Source of the DNA: Burkholderiales bacterium RIFCSPLOWO2_02_FULL_57_36
Lineage (GTDB): Bacteria > Pseudomonadota > Gammaproteobacteria > Burkholderiales > Burkholderiaceae_D
Reading direction: 5' to 3'
Length of the DNA stretch: 64,000 bases
Assembly (NCBI GenBank): GCA_001770855.1
Contig: MESE01000081.1
Span: 21,686-85,685, forward strand
Shown here: positions 36,972-48,697 of the stretch, piece by piece
Position numbering within the stretch: the stretch's first letter is position 1
Layout: every line of letters begins with the position of its first letter
Program-made: the position numbers and the translations under genes
The notes under the pieces: model-generated
The model's input: the letters and a program-made list of their open reading frames with translations, nothing else
What the model was told of the DNA's origin: nothing
Database searches by the model: none

Positions 36972-39542
36972 ATGACTCTGTGCTGCAAACAAGAACAACG
37001 GCGCGATGCGGTCCGGCGCATGCAGGGTTGGAACGGTCTTGACTATGTCGAGGTGAGCGAAGACCAGCGCACGCTGCATGCGTATTTCCTGGGCAAGCTG
37101 CCGCCGGAGCTGAGCGTCAATCAACCGGGCATTGAAAAATATCTGCGGATCGAAGGCGGGCGGCGCGTCACCGGCATCCGCATCGTCGATATCGATCCGG
37201 TGGCCGACCCGGACCCGGAAAAGGACGATTTCCTGGTGCTGCGTCTGGACAAGTACGGTGATTTTTCCAGCTACACCTTGCGCCTGGTCGGCGTGCAGAA
37301 CATCGATCCGCGCTATGACCATGTCGAATTCTCGTTCAAGGTCGGCTGCCCATCCGACCTCGACTGTGCGGCAGCTCCGCCGTGCGATGCGCCGTGCCTG
37401 GCGGAACCCGATATCAATTACCTGGCCAAGGATTACGCCAGTTTCCGGCAACTGATTCTCGACCGGCTCGCGTTGCTGATGCCGGATTGGCAGGAACGCC
37501 ATGTGCCGGATCTCGGCATCGCGCTGGTCGAACTGCTGGCCTATAGCGGCGACATGCTCAGCTATTACCAGGATGCGGTCGCGACCGAGGCTTACCTCAA
37601 CACTGCGCGCCAGCGCATTTCGGTGCGGCGCCATGCGCGGCTGGTGGATTATCACTTGCATGAAGGCTGCAATGCGCGCGCGTGGGTGTGCGTAGCCACC
37701 GACACCGATCATGCGCTGGCATTGGCGGATGTGGCATTCGTTACCGGGATCAACGACGGGCTGGCGGTGCACAAGGAAGTATTGACCTGGGATGACCTGC
37801 GCGACGTGCCGACCGCATCTTATGAAGTGTTCGAGCCGTTGTTGCCGAACCGGTCCGCGAACTTCCAGTTGTATGAAGCACATAGTGAAATGCATTTCTA
37901 CACTTGGGGCGAAACCCTGTGCTGCCTGCATCGCGGCAGCACGAGCGCAACGCTTCTCGATCGATGGGTTACCGGCGATGGCGCACAACAGGAACAGAAA
38001 AAAGCCGATCACGACGGCGCTGAAAGCAATGACAAACCGCAGCGCGCCTTGCATCTGGCCGTCGGCGACATCCTGATTTTCGAAGAAGTACGTGGTCCGG
38101 TCACCGGCCTGGAGGCCGATGCCGATCGGCTGCATCGCCATGCGGTGCGGCTCACCAAAGTCACGCCTGGGGAAGACCTGATACTGCTTACGCAAGAAGG
38201 CAAACCCACTCCGTATGTCGAGATCGAATGGGCAGCCGAGGATGCATTGCCGTTCCCACTGTGCATTTCCGCGATGGGCGGCGCGCCGGATTGTGCATTG
38301 ATCGACCACGTCAGCGTGGCGCGCGGCAATGTGATCCTGGTCGATCACGGCAAGACGCAGCTGCCGGAAGACTTGGGCGAGGTGCCGGCGGTCAGCAGCG
38401 ATGCGGAGTGCGAATGCATCGGTCATCCGGGCGATGTGCGTACCGGCGCCGGTCTGTTCCGGCCCCATCTAGGCAAGGCGCCGCTGACCTTCAGCGCAGC
38501 CCTGCCGTCCGACGATCCGGTGCGGCAAAAATGGCTGCCGGCAAGCAGCTTGCTGAAACAGGATGTGCGCGCCGCGCTGCCGCAACTGGTTCTGACGACG
38601 CAAACGGAAACGGAATGGAAAATCCGCTACGACCTGATCGGCAGCTCCGCGAATGACCGTCATGCGGTGGTCGAGATCGACAACGACGGCGTCGCGCACC
38701 TGCGTTTCGGCGACGGTGAATCCGGGTTCCAGCCGCCGGCCGGCACGCGTTTCACGGCCACCTATCGCACCGGCGCCGGCATCGGCGGCAACGTCGGCGC
38801 GGAATCTATTTCACGCATCGTGCTCGCGTCGCCGCTGTCCGGCATCGCGTTCAAGGTGCGCAATCCGCTCGCGGCAACCGGCGGCAGCGCAGCCGAACCG
38901 ATGGCGGAAGCCAAGCTGTTTGCGCCGCACCTGTTCCGCAAAACGCTGGAACGCGCGGTGATTGCCAACGACTATCGGACATTGGCCGAGCGCCACGCCG
39001 GCGTGCAGCGCGCATCGGCGGAACTGGTCTGGACCGGAAGCTGGTATGAAGCCGACGTGGCGATCGATCCGTTCGCCGTAACCCCGGCCAACAGCATGCT
39101 GCTGGACGATATCGAACGTGAACTCGAATGCCTGCGCCGCATCGGGCATGATCTGCATCTGGAGTGGGCCGACCATGTGCCGCTGCATCTGGAACTCGAA
39201 GTCTGCGTATTGCTCTATCACCAGCCCGGCCATGTCAAGGCGGCGCTGCTCGATGTGTTCAGCAACCGCGTGCTGGCCGATGGCAAGCTCGGCTTTTTTC
39301 ATGATGACAACCTGAGTTTCGGCGGCGGCATTTTTCTCAGCAAGATCGTGGCCGCCGCGCAGGCGGTGCAAGGCGTCGAATGCGCGACGGTCAAGGTATT
39401 GCAGCGCCTGTTCGAGTCGGCGAACCATGAAATCGCCAACGGTGTGTTGCCGCTATCGGCAGCGGAAATCGCGCAGCTTCACAACGACCCGAATTTTCCC
39501 GAGCGCGGCAAGCTCGTGATCCACGTCCACGGAGGAAGATGA
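36972..39542 (+). CDS. Large baseplate assembly protein (Afp11/Pvc11-type)
   Basis: 856 residues. A cysteine-rich N-terminal part begins MTLCCKQEQRRDAV. The region DINYLAKDYASFRQLILDRLALLMPDWQERHVPDLGIALVELLAYSGDMLSYYQDAVATEAYL (about 140-205) is diagnostic of eCIS baseplate wedges of this type. The C-terminal third resembles gpJ-type baseplate strands (HLRFGDGESGFQPPAGTRFTATYRTGAGIGGNVG). Afp11 with Afp12 builds the wedge plates that fold open on contraction. The last four bases overlap the next baseplate gene. The long charged middle, about 320-400, is of unknown role. Confidence 0.9.
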   Translation: MTLCCKQEQRRDAVRRMQGWNGLDYVEVSEDQRTLHAYFLGKLPPELSVNQPGIEKYLRIEGGRRVTGIRIVDIDPVADPDPEKDDFLVLRLDKYGDFSSYTLRLVGVQNIDPRYDHVEFSFKVGCPSDLDCAAAPPCDAPCLAEPDINYLAKDYASFRQLILDRLALLMPDWQERHVPDLGIALVELLAYSGDMLSYYQDAVATEAYLNTARQRISVRRHARLVDYHLHEGCNARAWVCVATDTDHALALADVAFVTGINDGLAVHKEVLTWDDLRDVPTASYEVFEPLLPNRSANFQLYEAHSEMHFYTWGETLCCLHRGSTSATLLDRWVTGDGAQQEQKKADHDGAESNDKPQRALHLAVGDILIFEEVRGPVTGLEADADRLHRHAVRLTKVTPGEDLILLTQEGKPTPYVEIEWAAEDALPFPLCISAMGGAPDCALIDHVSVARGNVILVDHGKTQLPEDLGEVPAVSSDAECECIGHPGDVRTGAGLFRPHLGKAPLTFSAALPSDDPVRQKWLPASSLLKQDVRAALPQLVLTTQTETEWKIRYDLIGSSANDRHAVVEIDNDGVAHLRFGDGESGFQPPAGTRFTATYRTGAGIGGNVGAESISRIVLASPLSGIAFKVRNPLAATGGSAAEPMAEAKLFAPHLFRKTLERAVIANDYRTLAERHAGVQRASAELVWTGSWYEADVAIDPFAVTPANSMLLDDIERELECLRRIGHDLHLEWADHVPLHLELEVCVLLYHQPGHVKAALLDVFSNRVLADGKLGFFHDDNLSFGGGIFLSKIVAAAQAVQGVECATVKVLQRLFESANHEIANGVLPLSAAEIAQLHNDPNFPERGKLVIHVHGGR

Positions 39543-42500
39543 TGCGCTGCCCATCCTGCGGTAACTCCGCCGCGTCCTGCGGTTGCTGCGAAGGCACGCG
39601 CGCATCGACCCCGGTTTCCGAATACAACCGGCCCGGCCTGGACGCGTTGCATTACCGCGTCGGCACGCACGGCAGTTTCTTCGACAGCATGAAGGCGCGG
39701 CTGGCCGGCATGACGGTCGAGGTAACCAGCGTCGACGGCAAGGCGCACGAGACCCTGCGTCCCTTGACTGGCCTGACCACGCGCGACACCAGCGATCCGG
39801 CGATCGCGCTGCTCGATGCGTGGGCCACCGTAGGCGACGTGCTGACGTTTTATCAGGAGCGCATCGCCAACGAAGGTTTTCTGCGCACCGCGACCGAGCG
39901 ACGTTCGGTGCTGGAGCTGGCGCGCCTGGTCGGCTACAAGCTTCGGCCAGGCGTTGCCGCCAGCGTGTATCTCACCTATACGCTGGACGATAAGCAGATC
40001 GAGCCGGCGGAGCTTCCGATCGGTTCGAGCGCGCAAAGCGTGCCAGGCCCGGACGAATTGCCGCAAACTTTCGAAACCGCCGAAAAGCTGATCGCCCGCA
40101 GCGCGTGGAACAACCTGCAGGTCAGGCGCAAGAAGCCGCAGCACATCACCTTGGACAATGCGCTGTCGATCGAGCGGATTTACGCGGTCGGCGCCAATGT
40201 GAATCTCGACAAGGGCGAGCCGCTGCTGATGACCTTCAGCGCCGCCGGCGATCCATCGGTGTTGCGCACAGTGGCCAAGGCGGAAGGACAGTTTTCCGAT
40301 GACCGCACCGAAATTCAACTGCAGCCGGTGCCGATACCGGTGGTCGCGGTGGCGCCGGCGCTGGCCGGCCTGGTGCGCGATATCGAGCCCCTGGTGACCG
40401 AACAATCGAACGGCGCGACAAAGCGCGCCCAGGCCCGGACCAAGGAAATCCTGACATCGGCTTATCTCGGCCTGTATACCAATCCGCTGGAGTGGCCGGG
40501 CGAGATCATGGTATCGGCCGACGGCCAGATCGAAGGGCCGGTGCTGGAACTGATCGGCCGCTTCGCCAGGGATGTGCGGGAGATTCTCAATGATCTGGAA
40601 ATCCCCGCCGGCCCGGTCGTGACCGATCCATCGAAATTCATCAAGGAATTGCTCAAGCCGCGCCAACAGCAGGTCGCCGGCAGCGCGCGGCTCGCACGCA
40701 GTCTCGGCAAATCCTTCGAGCGCGGTTCGGACGCGCATGCACAGTTGCTGGTCAATTTCGCGCCGCAACTCAAGGAGAGTTATTACGCTGCGTGGTCGCG
40801 CGCCAACGTAAATGATGCGGTCCCGGCATTGCACGGCTTGTACGCGCTGCGGCTGAATGCGCCATTGTTCGGCGCCGGCGTATCGAAACAGCCGACCTAT
40901 AACGATCGCAACCAGCTCAAGCCGCAAAGCGACTGGCTGGAGTGGGAGCTTGAAAGCGACGAGCGGCGCGACGCCGTGTTCCTGGATCAGGCTTACGAAT
41001 CCATTCTGCCGGTCAGCTATATCGTGCTGCAAACCAAGGGCTTCGACGAAGTGCAGCGCAGCGTGCACCGCGTCGCGTTCGCCGAAACCGTGCAGCGCAC
41101 CGCGTACGGCATCAGCGCCAAGACCACGCAACTGATCCTGGATAGCGACTGGTGGGCAGGCGACAAGGACACGATGGCGACCTTGCGCGGTACGCTGGTC
41201 CATGGCGAAAGCGAAGCGTTGGCGTTGGCCGAAGAACCGGTCGATATCGACGTGCAAGGGCAGGAGGTCGAACTGGCCGACCTGCATCAGGAGCTGGCCT
41301 CGGGCCGCTGGCTGATATTTTCCGGCGAACGCGCCGACATTCCTGGCGTTGCCGGCATCAACGCAAGCGAGCTGCTGATGATCTCCGGCCTCAAGCACGG
41401 CTACGACCCGAACCTGCCCGGCGACAAGACGCATACCACGCTGTTGCTGGCGACATCGACCGCCTATGCCTACAAGCGCAGCACGCTGACCATCCACGGC
41501 AATGTGGCCAGGGCCACGCACGGCGAGACGCGCATCGAAACGCTCGGCAGCGGCAATGGCGGCGCATTGCAAACCTTCGTACTCAAGCAGCCGCCGTTGA
41601 CCTTCACCGCCGCGCCGACGCCGGCCGGTGCGCAAAGCACGCTCAAGCTGTACATCGACGATGTCGAATGGCATGAAACCGATACGCTGGCCGGCGCCGC
41701 GCCGAAACACCGCAGCTTCATCACCCGGACCGGCGACGACGACAAGACCGCGGTCGCGTTTGGCAACGGCCGCGAAGGCGCGCGCGTGCCGAGCGGCATC
41801 GAAAACGTGAAGGCAAGTTACCGGCAAGGCATCGGCAAAGGCGGCAACGTGCGCGCGGAGCAAATCAGCCTATTGCTGTCGCGCCCGCTCGGCGTGCAAA
41901 GCGTGATCAATCCGCTGCGCGCGTCCGGCGGCGCGGACCGCGAAGACCTCGACCAGGCGCGCGACAATGCGCCGCTGGCATTGATGGCGCTGGACCGGCT
42001 GGTATCGGTGCAGGACTATGCCGATTTCGCGCGCACCTTTGCCGGCATCGGCAAGGCTGCCGCGCGCCGCCTGAGCGACGGACGGCGGCAACTGGTGCAC
42101 CTGACCATCGCCGGCGCCGACGACATGCCGATCGACACGACATCCGACCTGTACCGCAACCTGCTGGCAGCGCTGCGCCAGTTCGGCGATGCGGCCCTGC
42201 CGGTGCAGGTCGATCTGCGCGAACTGCTGCTGCTGGCGCTGAGCGCGCGCATCGCGCTGGCGCCCGACCATCAATGGGAACCGGTGGCGCTGCGCGTAAG
42301 ACAGTCGCTGCTCGATCATTTCGGCTTCCGGCGCCGCGCGCTCGGACAGCCGGCGCTGCTGTGCGAAGTGATCAGCCTGATCCAGAACACCGAGGGCGTG
42401 GCCTGGGTCGACGTCGACCTGTTCGGCGGCATCCCGGAAAAGACCTCGGAAGCCGACGGCACGCGGCGCCTGTTGACGCTGGAAGAACTGGCCGACACGG

Positions 42501-42637
42501 TGCGCGACATCGCCGGCCCGGCGCCGCATGTGCAAGCCAACTTCGCCGAGGTGGAAAACGGCGCGTTGCGCCCGGCGCAACTGGCGATCTTCAGCGCCGC
42601 GGTGCCGGACACCATCATCCTCAACCAGACCAATTGA
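39539..42637 (+). CDS. Large baseplate assembly protein (Afp12/Pvc12-type)
   Basis: 1032 residues. It starts with a compact cysteine cluster (CPSC...CGCC in the first 20 residues) that could bind zinc, then a DYQ/YRVGTHGSFFDSMKARL region. DPAIALLDAWATVGDVLTFYQERIANEGFLRTATERRSVLELARLVGYKLRPG (about 83-140) is typical of the family. Near the C-terminus, the GNGREGARVPSG and YRQGIGKGGNVRAEQIS segments are baseplate J-like. It pairs with the 856-residue protein. It is longer than most Afp12 homologues, mainly in a 250-residue middle region. Confidence 0.9.
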   Translation: MMRCPSCGNSAASCGCCEGTRASTPVSEYNRPGLDALHYRVGTHGSFFDSMKARLAGMTVEVTSVDGKAHETLRPLTGLTTRDTSDPAIALLDAWATVGDVLTFYQERIANEGFLRTATERRSVLELARLVGYKLRPGVAASVYLTYTLDDKQIEPAELPIGSSAQSVPGPDELPQTFETAEKLIARSAWNNLQVRRKKPQHITLDNALSIERIYAVGANVNLDKGEPLLMTFSAAGDPSVLRTVAKAEGQFSDDRTEIQLQPVPIPVVAVAPALAGLVRDIEPLVTEQSNGATKRAQARTKEILTSAYLGLYTNPLEWPGEIMVSADGQIEGPVLELIGRFARDVREILNDLEIPAGPVVTDPSKFIKELLKPRQQQVAGSARLARSLGKSFERGSDAHAQLLVNFAPQLKESYYAAWSRANVNDAVPALHGLYALRLNAPLFGAGVSKQPTYNDRNQLKPQSDWLEWELESDERRDAVFLDQAYESILPVSYIVLQTKGFDEVQRSVHRVAFAETVQRTAYGISAKTTQLILDSDWWAGDKDTMATLRGTLVHGESEALALAEEPVDIDVQGQEVELADLHQELASGRWLIFSGERADIPGVAGINASELLMISGLKHGYDPNLPGDKTHTTLLLATSTAYAYKRSTLTIHGNVARATHGETRIETLGSGNGGALQTFVLKQPPLTFTAAPTPAGAQSTLKLYIDDVEWHETDTLAGAAPKHRSFITRTGDDDKTAVAFGNGREGARVPSGIENVKASYRQGIGKGGNVRAEQISLLLSRPLGVQSVINPLRASGGADREDLDQARDNAPLALMALDRLVSVQDYADFARTFAGIGKAAARRLSDGRRQLVHLTIAGADDMPIDTTSDLYRNLLAALRQFGDAALPVQVDLRELLLLALSARIALAPDHQWEPVALRVRQSLLDHFGFRRRALGQPALLCEVISLIQNTEGVAWVDVDLFGGIPEKTSEADGTRRLLTLEELADTVRDIAGPAPHVQANFAEVENGALRPAQLAIFSAAVPDTIILNQTN

Positions 42638-42644
42638 GTAAATC

Positions 42645-44939
42645 ATGAGTGCACAAACCACCCATACCAACGATGCACGCATCGACCGACTCTACCAACT
42701 GCTGCCCGCGATCTACCGCATGCGCGACGCGGAGCATCAGCAGGCGCTGCAGGCATTGCTGCGCGTGATCGCGGAACAGGTCAACCTGGTCGAGGACGAT
42801 ATCGCCCGCCTGTACGACAACTGGTTCATCGAGACCGCCGAAGACTGGGTCGTGCCGTATATCGCCGACCTGATCGGTTACCGCCCGGTGCTGGATGCCG
42901 GCCGGCCGGGGCAGGGCGCGACCGAACAGGCGCGCGCGCTCAACCGGGTGCTGATTCCGCGCCGCAAAGCAGCCAACACCATCCGCTACCGGCGCGGCAA
43001 GGGCAGGCTCGGCCTGCTTGAATTGTTGGCGCACGATGTCGCTGGCTGGCCGGCACGGGCGGTGGAATTCTTCAAGCTGCTGGGCTGGCATCAGAACATC
43101 AATCATCCGCATCCGGCACGCGCGCAATTGGCCGACCTGCGGCGCATGAATCCGCTGGACCTGCTCGGCGGCCCGTTCGATACGCTGGCGCATACGGTCG
43201 ATGTACGCCGCGTCAATTCGCAGCGCACGATCGGCCGGCACAACATTCCCTCGATCGGGGTATTCGTCTGGCGCCTGAAGTCGTATCCGGTCAGTTACGC
43301 GCCGGCCTACTGCGTCGAAGATACCGGCCCGAATTGCTATACCTTCAGCGTGCTGGGCAACGATGCGCCGCTGTTCATCAAGGCGCAGGCGCAATCCGCG
43401 GAAACCTGTGTGACGCAGGAATGGCAAGTGCCGGCGTCGCTGCGCCGCCGCGCGTTCGAAAGCGACATGGAACGCTTTTATGGCGCGGGCAAGAGCCTGG
43501 TGATCTGGGCCGACGGCTGGGGCGGCTCCAATCCGCACGATCCGCTGCCGGCCTCCGCCGTCATCGCCGCCGACCTGTCGCACTGGCAGTATGTGCCGCC
43601 AAAGAATTACATCGCGGTCGATCCGGTGCTGGGCCGCATCGCATTCCCGCCGGGCCAATTGCCCAGAAAAGGGGTGCGCGTCAGTTACCGCTATGGATTC
43701 AGCGCCGACATGGGCGGCGGCGAATATGCGCGCCGCCTGTTCAATCCGTCGCCGCGCAAAGCGGACAGCGGCGAGGAAATTGTTGCGCCGGTGTTTTATC
43801 GGGTCGGCAGAAATGAAAGCTTCCAGCGGCTATGGGACGCGCTCAACCAATGGAAGCACGACCAGCCAAAGGATGCGGTGATCGAGTTGACCGACAGCAG
43901 CGTCCACGCCGAACCGTTCACGGTCGAACTGGCACGCGAACAATCCCTGCAGTTGCGCGCCGCCGACCGGGTACGCCCGGTGCTGCGTCTGCTGGACTGG
44001 CAGACCGATCTGCCGGACCCGTTTTCGGTGGTCATGAACCCCGGCAGCCGCTTCACGCTGGACGGCCTGATGGTGACCGGGCGTAGCGTGCATTTCAGCG
44101 GGGCGCAGCAGCAAGGCAGCGAGGACCGCGAACGCTCAGGCAAGAAAGGGGAGCGCAACGACGATGAAACAGAAAAACACGACGACATCTGCGGCGCGGT
44201 GGTCGTAATCCGCCACTGCACCCTGGTGCCGGGCTGGGGACTCGGCCGCCACTGCGAACCGGCACGTCCCGCCGAACCGAGCCTGGAACTGTACAACCTG
44301 CGCGCGTCGGTGCGCATCGAGCACAGCATCGTCGGCTCGATCCAGGTCAACGAGGATGAAGTGCACGCCGATCCGATTCCATTGCGGATAGCCGACTCGA
44401 TCGTCGACGCCGCCGCGCCGGACAAGGAAGCCATCGGCGCACCCGGCAAGGCGGTAGCGCATGTGCTGCTCACGATATTGCGCAGCACGGTATTCGGCAT
44501 TGTCGATGTACACGCGGTGGAGCTTGCGGAAAACTGCATCTTCAACGATTGCGTCAACGTCGCGCGGCGCCAGATCGGCTGCATGCGCTTTTGCTATGTC
44601 GCGCCGGTATGCCGCACGCCGCGCCGCTACCGCTGCCAACCGGACTTGGCGATCCAGGCAGTGAAACAGCGCATCGCCGATCCGGCAAGTCAACAGCCGG
44701 AAATCAATTGCGAAATGCTGCGCGTACAACCGCAATTCACCAGCATCTGGTACGGCAATCCCGGCTATGCGCAATTGGCCTTGCTCTGCGCGCAAGAGAT
44801 CAAGCGCGGCGCCGACGACGAATCGGAGATGGGCGCCTTCCATGACCTGTTCCAGCCGCAGCGCGAAGCCAACCTGCGCGCGCGGCTGGAAGAGTTCACG
44901 CCGGCCGGCATGGATGTGGGAATCATTCATGCGACATGA
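42645..44939 (+). CDS. Tail protein I-like baseplate protein with C-terminal beta-helical domain
   Basis: 764 residues. The start RIDRLYQLLPAIYRMRDAEHQQALQALLRVIAEQV and then DWVVPYIADLIGYRPV is the phage tail protein I pattern. After about residue 450 the sequence turns to short parallel beta-helix rungs (LDGLMVTGRSVHF; IRHCTLVPGWGLG; IEHSIVGSIQV; IADSIVDAAAP; TVFGIVDVHAVEL) interrupted by a charged loop (RERSGKKGERNDDETEKHDD, about 493-512). Such helices are common in tail-spike and fibre-like proteins, so this protein may add the outer edge or target contact. No separate fibre gene is visible in the cluster. Confidence 0.8.
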   Translation: MSAQTTHTNDARIDRLYQLLPAIYRMRDAEHQQALQALLRVIAEQVNLVEDDIARLYDNWFIETAEDWVVPYIADLIGYRPVLDAGRPGQGATEQARALNRVLIPRRKAANTIRYRRGKGRLGLLELLAHDVAGWPARAVEFFKLLGWHQNINHPHPARAQLADLRRMNPLDLLGGPFDTLAHTVDVRRVNSQRTIGRHNIPSIGVFVWRLKSYPVSYAPAYCVEDTGPNCYTFSVLGNDAPLFIKAQAQSAETCVTQEWQVPASLRRRAFESDMERFYGAGKSLVIWADGWGGSNPHDPLPASAVIAADLSHWQYVPPKNYIAVDPVLGRIAFPPGQLPRKGVRVSYRYGFSADMGGGEYARRLFNPSPRKADSGEEIVAPVFYRVGRNESFQRLWDALNQWKHDQPKDAVIELTDSSVHAEPFTVELAREQSLQLRAADRVRPVLRLLDWQTDLPDPFSVVMNPGSRFTLDGLMVTGRSVHFSGAQQQGSEDRERSGKKGERNDDETEKHDDICGAVVVIRHCTLVPGWGLGRHCEPARPAEPSLELYNLRASVRIEHSIVGSIQVNEDEVHADPIPLRIADSIVDAAAPDKEAIGAPGKAVAHVLLTILRSTVFGIVDVHAVELAENCIFNDCVNVARRQIGCMRFCYVAPVCRTPRRYRCQPDLAIQAVKQRIADPASQQPEINCEMLRVQPQFTSIWYGNPGYAQLALLCAQEIKRGADDESEMGAFHDLFQPQREANLRARLEEFTPAGMDVGIIHAT

Positions 44940-45014
44940 CATTGTTTTGGTGTTGTGCCTGCGATCCGGCACGCGTTTTTCTAACCCGATATTGACCCAA
45001 CAAGAAAGCTGACA

Positions 45015-46502
45015 ATGAAAGCCGATATCACCCGCGATACCTTCGATCCCGCCAATCACTTCAGCCGTGTCTTGGACCAGCAGGGGCGCGTCACGCTGGA
45101 CGCCAACGGCAACGAGCAAACAGCGATCCTGCTGCATTACCTGCGCGCGCTGGCGCGCGACCTGATCGGGCCGTACGGTGCGCCCGTCGACGGCGGCGGT
45201 TTCGTGCTTGCGCCCGACGACGATGGCAACCTGAGCATCGGCGCCGGCAACTTCTACGTCGATGGCATCCTGGTCGAAAACGAAACGCCGTGCCTGTACT
45301 CCGCACAGCCGGACTATCCGCTTGCATCCGACGACGCGCTGCAAAAAGAGCACCAGCAGCCGACCGGTAAAAATTTCTGGGTCTATCTCGATGTATGGGA
45401 GCGCCACATCACCTGGATCGAACACGAAGCGATCCGCGAGAAGGCATTGGGCGGCCCCGATACCTGCACCCGCGCCAAGGTCGTATGGCAGGTCAAGGCG
45501 CTCGACATGGACGCCGTGCCGGCCATCGATGAAGCGACGCGCAACCGGATCGCCGCGCTGGAAACCAAGCGCAAGTCCCTGAAGCGGCAACTGGCGCGCG
45601 CCACCGATCCCGCCAAGATCGCCGCGCTCGAAGCGGACATCAAGGCAGTCGAGCTGGAAATCGAAGCGCTCGGCGCGGCCGGCGGCGGCGCGTTGCCGGC
45701 GGTCGGCTGCGCCGCGCCTCTGGATCAATTGACCGGCATTAGTGCCGCCAGCCTTGCCGCACGCGTCGACCCCGGCCAGAAAACAGAAAGCCCCTGCCTT
45801 ACCTCGCCGGACGCCAAATACCGCGGCGCGGAAAACCAGTTGTACCGCGTCGAAATCCATCGCGGCGGCGCGGCGGATGAAGCGACTTTCAAATGGTCGC
45901 GCGACAACGGCAGCGTCGCCACCGCATGGTTCGGCACCGAAGGCAACGATCTGCTGGTTGGCAACGCGCACGGTTTCGCCGCAGGCAACTGGATCGAACT
46001 GTCGCACGACACGCTGGAGTTGCACGGCCAGTCCGGCGCGCTGGTGAAACTGGCTAAAGTGGAGAACGGCATCTTGACGGTGGATCCCGCCAGCGTAACG
46101 AGCACCGATGCGCTGGCCTGGAGCAAGCTGCTGGTCAATCCCCGGCTGCGCCGCTGGTCTCAGGTGCAAACCGGCGATGTCGTGCTGGCCGACGGCGCAG
46201 TGCCGGTGCAGGAAACCACGGCTGGCGATCCCGCCTGGTTGGACCTGGAAGACGGCGTGCAGATCCGCTTCGCCGCCGATGGCAAGTACCGCGTCGGCGA
46301 CTACTGGCTGATTCCCGCGCGCGTCGCGACCGGCAACATAGAGTGGCCGCCCGACGCCAACGGCAAACCCGCATTGCGTCCGCCGCACGGCGTACAGCAT
46401 CACTATGCGCCGCTGGGTTTCCTGAACTGGGGCGACGAAGGCAAGCTGACGATCAACAGTTGCCGCTGCGAATTCAAGCCGTTACGCGAATGCCCGCCGT
46501 GA
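45015..46502 (+). CDS. DUF6519 domain-containing eCIS protein
   Basis: 495 residues. MKADITRDTFDPANHFSRVLDQQGRVTLDANGNEQTAILLHYLRALARDLIGPYGAP (1-57) and later GAGNFYVDGILVENE are typical of the DUF6519 family found at the end of eCIS and related phage clusters. The middle contains a coiled-coil-like Glu/Lys/Ala run (about 175-220). The conserved AKYRGAENQLYRVEIHRGG region near 275-290 follows, and the protein ends in CRCEFKPL. The role is unknown; position beside tail protein I suggests a baseplate-edge or target-binding part. It is the last clear gene of the cluster. Confidence 0.8.
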   Translation: MKADITRDTFDPANHFSRVLDQQGRVTLDANGNEQTAILLHYLRALARDLIGPYGAPVDGGGFVLAPDDDGNLSIGAGNFYVDGILVENETPCLYSAQPDYPLASDDALQKEHQQPTGKNFWVYLDVWERHITWIEHEAIREKALGGPDTCTRAKVVWQVKALDMDAVPAIDEATRNRIAALETKRKSLKRQLARATDPAKIAALEADIKAVELEIEALGAAGGGALPAVGCAAPLDQLTGISAASLAARVDPGQKTESPCLTSPDAKYRGAENQLYRVEIHRGGAADEATFKWSRDNGSVATAWFGTEGNDLLVGNAHGFAAGNWIELSHDTLELHGQSGALVKLAKVENGILTVDPASVTSTDALAWSKLLVNPRLRRWSQVQTGDVVLADGAVPVQETTAGDPAWLDLEDGVQIRFAADGKYRVGDYWLIPARVATGNIEWPPDANGKPALRPPHGVQHHYAPLGFLNWGDEGKLTINSCRCEFKPLRECPP

Positions 46503-47074
46503 GGGTGAAGCGAAAGCAGCATCGGCGCAGCTTGCGGGCGCTGTTGCGTGCAGTGCTGCGCCGCCGGTTCCGGAATCGGTTGCGCCGTCCGGATGCGGCG
46601 GCTCAAAGTGCGACGAATATCGGGTCTTAACGAATCAATAGCTGGCGCATGTATTTCGAAGCTTCTTTCGGCTCACCACCGTCATCGGAGCGGACTATCT
46701 CGTCGTCCGCAATGCAACGGAAGCGGCCGATCGGTTTATCGATGAGCGGCCCACACCCGGTCAGCGGGAGATGCTAACCAGGCATGGCAGTTGCCGCGCG
46801 GCGCGTCCGGAACATACTGAACAGCCAACGTTCAGGACGAATTCACTTACGACTTTTGATCGGCCTGACCGGTCAATACGGTAGCCCGCTTGATGGAGCT
46901 TGAATTTGTCCGCTTCCGGGCATCAAATTCCGCAACATCGCCAAATATTCGACTCCTATTCGAAGCCCTGCGTAACGATTTCTTGCGTGAAGCAGGCAAA
47001 GAAGGTCGCCCAGATCGGCTAAAATGCCCAAGCACTGTTTCCTAAAAGCACTTTCACCGATCAGCAGGCACAAG
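46503..47074. other. Gap after the injection cluster: possible basic microORF, otherwise no gene
   Basis: Directly overlapping the DUF6519 stop (GTGA), a GTG-started frame 46499-46630 would encode a 43-residue, very arginine-rich peptide (RVKRKQHRRSLRALLRAV...). A different frame across the same bases gives a more protein-like cysteine-containing stretch ending near 46640. Neither is convincing. The remaining 430 bases show no credible gene and mark the junction between the eCIS cluster and the restriction island. Confidence 0.4.

Positions 47075-48686
<1,612 letters not shown>

Positions 48687-48697
<11 letters not shown>

Noticed and set aside
16130..46502. Prophage interpretation of the tail-gene cluster
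   Set aside because: No capsid, portal, terminase, integrase or lysis genes; instead a DUF4255 cap, AAA ATPase and DUF4157 proteins point to an eCIS.
16130..46502. Type VI secretion interpretation
   Set aside because: No membrane-complex genes (TssJ, TssL, TssM) and no ClpV-type ATPase; the sheath is of phage/eCIS type.
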